Shown: piece by piece, positions 56,925 to 64,000 of the stretch
How positions within the stretch are numbered: the stretch's first letter is position 1
Layout: the number at the start of each line of letters is the position of its first letter
From: Gamarada debralockiae
Taxonomy: Eukaryota; Ascomycota; Leotiomycetes; Helotiales; Hyphodiscaceae
DNA: 64,000 nucleotides
Assembly: GCA_002803225.1 (NCBI GenBank)
Contig: NXFV01001859.1
Span: forward strand, 1-64,000
Direction of reading: 5' to 3'
Program-made: the position numbers and the translations under genes
The notes under the pieces: model-generated
What the model was told of the DNA's origin: nothing
The model's input: the letters and a program-made list of their open reading frames with translations, nothing else
Databases searched by the model: none

Positions 56925-59495
56925 ATGGCTGATCCTCTTCAGAATTTGCTTCTGGCTTCCTCAACGACCCCACTGCCTAAAATGGCAGCAAAGACCTCGT
57001 CCCTATGGCGAGCCCTCCGCTCATACCAAATCTACGGAGCCAACACGGACGTAGGGAAGACAGTAATGTCCACGATTCTCTGCAAAGCCCTCTCCAACAA
57101 GAACTCTTCAGAAAACGTTTGGTATCTGAAGCCCGTCTCCACTGGGCCTCTATCCGAAGCCGACAACAGGCATATATCTCGATTCTCGCCCGAAACTAAG
57201 ACCCACTGCCTATATCAATTTGATGATCCGGTCAGTCCCCATATCGCTGCACGATCGAAAGCCGTAAGCTCCCTTAATGCTGTTGAATCGAGGAGTTGGT
57301 TACTGATCACGTGCCAGCCACTTTCGGATTCAGAAATCTTAGAAAGCGTCCTCCAACACTTGAAAGCGTGTGCAGAAGCTGGATCAGGGGCCCTACTGCT
57401 TGAGACAGCAGGTGGCGTACATTCCCCAACTCCCAGCGGAACCTCACAAGCAGATCTCTACCGCCCTCTACGTTTACCCATTTGTCTCGTCGCAGATCAC
57501 AAACTTGGCGGTATCTCAGCATCGATATCAGCGTTTGAGTCACTGCATGTGCGAGGATATGATCTAGATGCCGTGTTGCAGTTTGAAGATTCTCGGTATC
57601 AAAACCATGCATACCTCCGGGACTATTTCGAAAAGAAGGGAATCAAGACGATCGCTCTGCCGACACCGCCGAAACGAGAAAGCAATGAGAGTGAAGACCA
57701 GGAAATTATGGCTGAGTACTACGAGAAGATGAGCAAGCACGATGCAGTAGAAGAGATGCTTGCCGGATTATCAGAGAAGCATCAATCAAGGATTGAGAAT
57801 CTTGAAGATATGGCAAGCAGAGCCTACAAGCAAATCTGGTATCCATTCACGCAGCACAGAGATGTGTCTGAGAAGACAATCATGACTGTTGATTCTGCTT
57901 ATGGGGATTTCTTTCAGACGCGGGTGCGAGAAGGAGGTGAAGAACGGGTGTTGAATCCAACGTTTGATGGGTCGGCATCATGGTGGACTCAAGGACTTGG
58001 CCACGGCAACCCGGAGTTGGCACTCGCTGCAGCGTATGCTGCCGGAAGATACGGACACGTGATGTTTGCCGGAGCCATCAATGAGCCCTCCTTACAACTC
58101 GCTGAAAACCTTCTGAGGAACTTAGACAACCCGAGATTACAAAAAGTCTTCTACTCAGATAATGGAAGCACGGGTATGGAGGTCGCCGCAAAAATGGCGC
58201 TCACAGCTGCGTGTGAGAGATACAAATGGGATGTCCCGAAAGGAGATGTGGGAATCATTGGTTTGAAAGGAAGTTATCATGGCGATACCATCGGCACCAT
58301 GGATTGTTCTGAACCTTCGGTTTATAATGAGAAAGTCCATTGGTATCAAGGCAGAGGGTATTGGTTTGACTTTCCGCAAGTGAAGTTGAAGGATAGAGAG
58401 TGGATTGTGGAACCTCCCGCTGGGATGGAGGATGCCTTTGGGCCAAAGACCGAGTTTGGGTCTCTGAACGATATCTTTGATATTGCGGCTCGAAATGCTT
58501 CTCCGACGGCGAAGATGTATCGGGAATATATTGAGACAACAGTCGAGAGACTCGTCCTCCGGGAAGGAAAGACTTTTGGGGCTCTGATCATGGAGCCTGT
58601 AATTTTGGGAGCAGGTGGCATGCTATTCGCGTAAGTCCTCAGTTCCTCAAGCTCTCACATACTAGAAGCTAACCTCATCAGCGATCCACTCTTCCAACAA
58701 ACACTCGTCGAAGTCGTCCGTCAAAGTTCCCGCATTTTCGGCCACAGCGCCTCCTTTCCTCAATCTGATTCCCACGCATGGACAGGCCTCCCCGTAGTCT
58801 TCGATGAAGTCTTTACAGGTCTTTACCGTCTCGGCCGCTTCAGTTCTGCATCTTTTCTCCAAACACACCCCGATATCTCGTGTCACGCTAAGCTATTGAC
58901 TGGTGGCCTGGTGCCTCTCTGCACCACACTGGCTAGCGATAGTATATACAACGCGTTCCTTAGCTCTGAGAAGCGGGATGCGTTGCTTCATGGGCATAGT
59001 TACACTGCTCATGCCGTAGGCTGTCATGTAGCTAATACGTCGTTGAATGCGATGATGGACATGGATCAAAGCGGGGAATGGGCGACGTACAAAGAGGATT
59101 GGAGTTCCACCTCTCAACCAGCATCAACCAAGGCGGACGGCAAGTTGGATGTTTGGAGTGTGTGGTCGAAGGATTTCATCCACAACATCTCAACGAGCAA
59201 GGACGTCGAGAGCGTGATTGCGCTGGGTTCGGTCCTGGCCATAGCTTTGCATGACGAGCAGGCTGGGTATAGCTCGTCAGCTGCAACCGGACTGCAGAAA
59301 AAGATGCTGGAAGGGTCAACGGAATTCAATGTCCATTCAAGAGTACTTGGAAATGTGTTTTATTTGATGGCGAGTCAGGCTTCAAAACCGGAGACTCTGC
59401 AGGAGATAGAAAGACTTCTCACGGATGCGTTGGTTGAAGGCAGAGGTGAGATTCGAAATATGTCTCAGGCAAACACTGCACATAAAGGGTGTTAA
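56925..59495 (+). CDS. Bifunctional dethiobiotin synthetase / DAPA aminotransferase (BioDA)
   Basis: Fused enzyme for the two middle biotin steps, mitochondrial in plants and fungi. Exons 56925-58630 and 58682-59495 give 839 residues. The N-terminal BioD part has the P-loop YGANTDVGKTVMST (about residues 37-50), KPVSTGP and LLETAGGVHSPTPSGTSQAD. The BioA part starts about residue 305: QIWYPFTQHRDVS, GSASWWTQGLGHGNPELA, HVMFAGAINEPSLQLAENLL, YSDNGSTGMEVAAKMA, GSYHGDTIGTMDCSEPS, VVFDEVFTGLYRLGR and the PLP lysine in HAKLLTGGLVPL. A 54-nt segment at 57264-57317 has GT..AG ends and a multiple-of-three length; removing it joins ARSKA to PLSDSEIL, closer to the family, giving 821 residues. An alternative start is 56982 (MAAKTSSLW). 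Confidence 0.95.
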
Positions 59496-61017
59496 GAAAT
59501 AAATAACGGAGCACGACTGTTCTGAGAACCGATGAACTTCAATTTCTTATTAACAGGCTAGCGCAAGAGCAAATCCTACTCATACTATAAAATGACGTAA
59601 TAAAGACGTTGCAGCTATTTGCCAGTTGGGTGTCAACGGAGACGAGTCCTCAAGCACAAAGCTGCAGTTGAAACCTGGCAGGATGTCAAATCGGGTCAGA
59701 CTTGAGCTACGGCTCATTGCCGTTCCCACAAGTATTTCTCATTCGAAAGCGCAGACTGGCAGTTGTCCAACTTGGGACGTAAGGGCCGGCTGGGAATTTA
59801 TACGTTATTAAATTCAAGGCAGTGAGCAAGCTTTTGTGCTTTTGTTCGAGAAGGGTAGCGTCCTTCGTTTGGTACAGGCTTGTGTTTTCATACGAGAGGA
59901 TTCCTTGCCAATACAGTTATTGCGTTGGTCGTTACTGAATGGACCAACCAGGCCCTTCTGATCAATGCCTACTCAAAGGAATAATGATTTCTAACGAAAT
60001 CCGAAAAGCCATGCAAGAGCCCTACAGCGGTCGATAGACTGAACGTAGACCGCGTATGAGAAGGGAGATCCGCTGCTCAATCTCGTCCTATAATCGTATC
60101 TCAGTAACCTTCGCATGAAACAGGAACAACGTCCTGATCTGGTCCACGAGTCGGACCTTTCTGTTCTTTTCAAAAAATCTGAGCTGCCAGGCAAACTCGT
60201 TTTCAAATTGAATCCTAGTCCTCCCTGCCAACGCCCACAATTTAATAAGCTTTGTTCTGCGTGTCATTATCGCCATATATATCGTTGTCGCTTCGTATCT
60301 CATTGTCGCCCTTATTGTAAAACGCGCCGGCAACGCCCTCGGTGCGTGAGAGATCTCAGGATCCAACATTTCCTCATCCTCAGCTCTCCGCCGCAAATGT
60401 GCTCGCTCAGTAGTACCTGGGCGAACATGGCATGCACAACATCGAATCGTCGGGTCGAAGCATTGTTTCGTCTTTGTTTCTGGCTATCTTTTCCAAGACG
60501 GAGAGAACCTCCTTTGGCGTATAGAGGTGCATTCGTTCGGCTGCCACTTGGCATTTTCATGTCTTAAAGTGATCGTGAGTGCCAGCTAAAAGGATGCTGA
60601 ATGGATTCTCGACCTTGGGGTTCGCAAAGGAGGCGGGTATGGCGGCTCTCAAAGCAGGAAACCGGATCATGAAAAATGCACTCGGAGCAGTTGAACTGGT
60701 CTGAGTTGTGTTTGTTGGAAGCTCAATAATAACAGTCGAAATAAGATTGTTGAAGCTTATTGAACAATTACCATGGGAGAGAAAAAACCGTGGCCTTTGC
60801 CTATGGACGAACCTCATTTAGGTTTGAAGTGTTTCTAGCAAAGGGCGGGCTGACAAGCTCTGCGATTTAAAGCCAAACCACGCCCGTACCCTGGGAGAGG
60901 AAAAAAAAAATATTACTTACTGGGTCCCGCATGGGTGTCATACATGGTTCCCTATTCTAACACAAAGCTGCGTTGTTGAAATGCGAATAGATGGCGGCTG
61001 CTATCTTGTATAATGTA
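59496..61017. other. Gene-poor 1.5-kb stretch
   Basis: Downstream of bioDA. A minus-strand reading near 60420-60545 (HLYTPKEVLSVLEKIARNKD) looks coding-like for about 37 codons but no domain or partner exon is identified. A ten-A run lies at about 60901-60910. Confidence 0.4.
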
Positions 61018-61050
61018 CAATCGGTTCCGGTGAGTGTTCGTCACTTTTTA
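61018..61050 (+). repeat. Left terminal inverted repeat
   Basis: Begins CAATCGGTTCCGGTGAGTGT and ends TTTTTA. It matches the reverse complement of the right repeat at 32 of 33 positions; the single difference is T here against G at position 24. Confidence 0.85.
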
Positions 61051-61609
61051 AAATCTATGACTTTATTTCAAAGCTTTATAATTAAATAACCACAAAATAT
61101 AATTTAATAAAAAAAGATACATTTTAAAGCTAAACATCTGAATCATCTTATTCTTTAAATTAAATTATTTAGAAAAGTTTCAAAATTAAAAATAATTATT
61201 AATCTTTAAATCTCTTTTTAAATCAAAATTTATATTAAAATAATTTTATTCATACGTTTGTAAATAAAATTCTAAAAATAAATTTTTTTTAAATTATATT
61301 AATAAGACTAAAATTCAATTCAATTCTTTATTATTAAAATAAAATCTTTATTAATAATTTATTAATATTTATTTAAAAAGTATAGGTTTTTAAAACAAAA
61401 TCAGAATTTCGCTTAATTTTTTATGAGAAAATCAAAAAATCTATTCAAATAAAAACTTAATAAAACTAGAACTACTTATTCAAATATAATAAAATTCGAA
61501 ATTATTATTTATAAGAAGCTTAATTATTATACTTTCAAGTTTTGAGGTATTTTATTTATTCGTTGATAAATAATAGTCGTTTAAAGTCAAACGTGTCATT
61601 TTCACATAG

Positions 61610-61642
61610 TAAAAAGTGCCGAACACTCACCGGAACCGATTG
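61610..61642 (-). repeat. Right terminal inverted repeat
   Basis: Read on the minus strand it begins CAATCGGTTCCGGTGAGTGT and ends TTTTTA. It pairs with the left repeat and is followed outward by TA. Confidence 0.85.
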
Positions 61643-62090
61643 TACTCAAGGAGGGCATGGATCGAAGGCGCGCTTGCAAGCCGGCCCCGTCATTCTTGTT
61701 GTCGTTCCGTTATCATTGTCATTCGTAATTCTGTCATCCTTTATGCATACAAGTTCCTCAATTGGGACCCTCGTGACCACTTACTCGCTGTCCAGCATAG
61801 ACTTCAGACCTGTGCTCTTCGAATTAAAGAACGATGTTCGTTCGACTTGTAATGCCTTCTGCATAGGGAGTAAAACTTCTTGGCTACTAACTCTGACTCC
61901 AAGAGTTTGCTTCTTAACTGCCGGGTTCGCATGTTTGGGAGCCTGATCAGTATAAAACTCGGTTTGCCAGTGTTGCAAGCGCCCAACTATATTGCACGAA
62001 AACAGCTATAACTTACGAAGAGATCGATAAGGGCTCAGGAGAATAATTTGACAAAATGTGTCAGTTGTAAACGCTTTATAACTCATCAAA
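61643..62090. other. Intergenic, nothing recognised
   Basis: It lies between the TIR element and the 3' end of the coiled-coil gene. Short frames on both strands have no domain. Confidence 0.5.
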
Positions 62091-63773
62091 TCATCGTGAC
62101 CACCGCTCAACAAGTTCATCACGATGAACATTCCTCGCTTGAAGCTTCTGAAGATTCACCTCCTCCAACTTCTGCTGCAAATCCTCGACATCCTGCTCAA
62201 AAGTGCCAACAGAAGACCCAATCTCTGGATTCAGAAATTGTACTTTGCGATACTGCGTATCAGCGAGTAGAGAATCTCGAAGAAGCTGCAAAGTGACATG
62301 AGCATCCAGCAAATGCGAAGATATCGAAGACTCGGTGGTAGACTGGAGACTGTTTGCATGACCCTCCAGCTTGCTCAGGCGATCTGACAAAGCTCGTTCG
62401 AGGACTTCACTGCGAGCGATGTCCGTGTTCGCCTCAGCTGGAAAAGTGATTCCCAGGTTTCGGAGGAGTTGTTGTTCTGGCTCGATATCTTCATCTCCAT
62501 GTCCTGAGGAGCGTCGTCGGGTGTTTCGAGCACGCACTGGAGATTGGGTGGCGGATGATTTCCGTCGCCGTTGTGTGTTCGGCCTGACTGGGCTGGCAGG
62601 TTTGCTAGATGCTGATTCTTCTGAGCGTTGAAGTTCTTTCTTCGCCTCATCTAGCACGTATTGCAGTGCCATCTTGTGGCTTTGGTGTTCTTCGGCCCGT
62701 TCTAGGAATACCTCGACCCTGTTCCCTAAGAAGTTTAGACAGTCGTTTATCTGGGTGAAGTCAGTATAATGTAGCATAAAAGAAGAACTCCATAACATAC
62801 ATATTTGACGGCTTTTACAGATCGTTCCTGACCTTGGCCATCTCTTGCTGCAATCTCTCGGAGAGCAGGCTCGAGAAATTGTTGCTCGGCTGACATTTGA
62901 GCAACTGGCAGAATCTCTGAATACAGAGACTCAAGTTCTTCCTGTAGATCAATAGACTCTTGACCGTCTGCATCATGCCCGTTTGCAGAGTTGTTCAATG
63001 CATCGAGGTAGATTCTGTCAAGCCTTGTCCGGATCCCTTCAACCGTGTGCTTAATCAACCTCGCACAGAGATCTCTGATACGTGCAATAGTCTCCTCATC
63101 CCCAGATTGGACAGTATCGAGATCACTAGCGAGCTTCTGTAGACTTGATAACAGCTTATCATCAGATCTCAGGATGCTGTCCACAGTTTGCTTCACATCG
63201 CTCTCCAATGCCTTAGACTGCTGTTCAAGATCGGAGGTCTGGTATCTTAAACTTTGAGATAGCTCCTCCACCGCGGAAACAATATGCCCTTTCTCAGCAT
63301 TCCACTTCCGTTGTTGGGATATATCTGTATGAGATCGTGCCTCTCCGGCCCGCGTATTGCTCTTCACAAATGTGTTCATAGCATTCTGCTGCAGTTTCAA
63401 GGCCTCGCTCTGCTTTTCGATGGCAGCGGTAGATCGTTTGAGCTCTTCGATGGCATCCTGGATGTCTTGATCATTGAGACCTCGGATTGTGGACAGATCT
63501 TGGGAGGCGGCTAAGGTACTGGCTTCACCTGACTTTGAGAGTGTAGCATACCTTACTTAGTTAGTTTCGGAAGCATAATAAGGCTGTGGCCGCTTACAAT
63601 GCTGATTCTTCTCTTGTCAACAGCGTCTCAGGTCCAAGATATTCCTCCACCCACGCCTGAATGGCGGTCTGGCTCTCTGGGTCCTCAAAAGCAGATTTGA
63701 TGGCGTCTCGATTATGGGATACATCATGATCGCGTAAGATCTCTAGCAGTGTATTCAAAGAGGGATTAGACAT
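62091..63773 (-). CDS. Coiled-coil protein, possibly augmin (HAUS3)-like
   Basis: Exons 63598-63773, 62801-63551 and 62091-62750 with introns of 46 and 50 nt give 528 residues. The start at 63773 (MSNPSLNTLLEILRDHD) opens a short helical domain ending near VEEYLGPETLL. The rest is predicted coiled coil: LKRSTAAIEKQSEALKLQQN, LEQQSKALESDVKQTVDS and VEDLQQKLEEVNLQKLQ. An Arg/Ser-rich basic loop (RPNTQRRRKSSATQSP) lies in the middle of exon 3. Length, the N-terminal helical domain and long coiled coil resemble HAUS augmin-like subunit 3, a spindle microtubule-branching factor, but no diagnostic motif lets me prove it; other spindle or kinetochore coiled-coil proteins would look the same. Confidence 0.6.
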
Positions 63774-64000
63774 GGTGGTTTGGCAGAAGGCTGAGAATGT
63801 GCCTCGTTTGTTTTGGTGTTAAGGATTCGCGTCAGGGAAGAAGCACGCGACAAAAGTTCAGCCTTCTCGGGCCGGGATCGGCCCGAGGAATTGGCTTTCC
63901 GAGTTGAGACAAACATCTGCTCTTTCTTCCTTTCATGATGGAACAGCAAGTATTGTATGTTCAAAATGGCCGACAATGGCAGTATTATAGCTGATGGTCT

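Larger units (their letters stand above)
61018..61642. mobile_element. AT-rich TIR element, TA-flanked (Tc1/mariner-like, non-autonomous)
   Basis: A 625-bp element bounded by 33-bp terminal inverted repeats that differ at one base, and flanked on both sides by TA (61016-61017 and 61643-61644), the target-site duplication typical of Tc1/mariner superfamily insertions. The inside (61050-61605) is almost entirely A and T and full of TpA steps, in sharp contrast with the flanks. It has no coding capacity. The composition fits repeat-induced point mutation acting on a former transposon, or a MITE that is naturally AT-rich. The two TIRs are GC-balanced and nearly identical, so they were spared or the element is young. 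No genes are interrupted. Confidence 0.8.

Overview
The window looks like nuclear DNA of a filamentous ascomycete (Pezizomycotina; a Leotiomycetes-like fungus is my guess, not proven). The evidence is many short 45-80 nt introns with GTRNGT-like donors and CTNAC-like branch points, two HET-domain genes, a Zn2Cys6/Fungal_trans regulator, an Ecm14 pseudopeptidase and a fused BioDA gene. Every gene model was spliced by eye. For most conserved genes the exon lengths sum to a multiple of three and the joined protein matches its family; models where this was not checked or failed are marked.

Layout. 0.7-2.6 kb: a small membrane protein with an apparent frameshift, and an ankyrin-repeat gene. 2.9-11.1 kb: a compact block of two divergent pairs, PrpF-type isomerase / MFS permease and nirA-like Zn2Cys6 regulator / mitochondrial tricarboxylate carrier. 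This resembles the gene content of fungal aconitate/itaconate loci, but no decarboxylase is present. 11.3-14.5 kb: a GH115 alpha-glucuronidase broken by several stops and frameshifts. 15.5-19.1 kb: a class 3 lipase and, upstream, a decayed copy of its first exon. 19.9-22.0 kb: an intact HET gene. 22.7-28.7 kb: housekeeping genes (repeat-rich basic protein, CFIm25/NUDT21, complex I NDUFS6-type subunit, Mpp6-like exosome cofactor).

28.7-42.2 kb is gene-poor accessory sequence: a DUF4238 gene, a large HET gene with an acidic N-terminal extension, a broken F-box-like gene and a decayed SNF2-type helicase remnant whose nonsense codons look like C-to-T changes. 42.2-51.3 kb returns to ordinary genes: epoxide hydrolase, ecm14 and a Sec7-PH Arf exchange factor.

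51.6-59.5 kb holds a truncated NLR-type N-terminal domain, an isochorismatase-fold hydrolase and the biotin cluster bioF - bioB - bioDA, which covers the last steps from pimeloyl thioester to biotin. 61.0-61.6 kb is a 625-bp AT-rich element with 33-bp terminal inverted repeats flanked by TA, consistent with a decayed Tc1/mariner-type non-autonomous transposon. The window ends with a coiled-coil protein.

No rRNA, tRNA or CRISPR array was recognised. The best candidates for novelty are the PrpF/MFS/TF/carrier block and the TIR element; neither is proven to be a new system.
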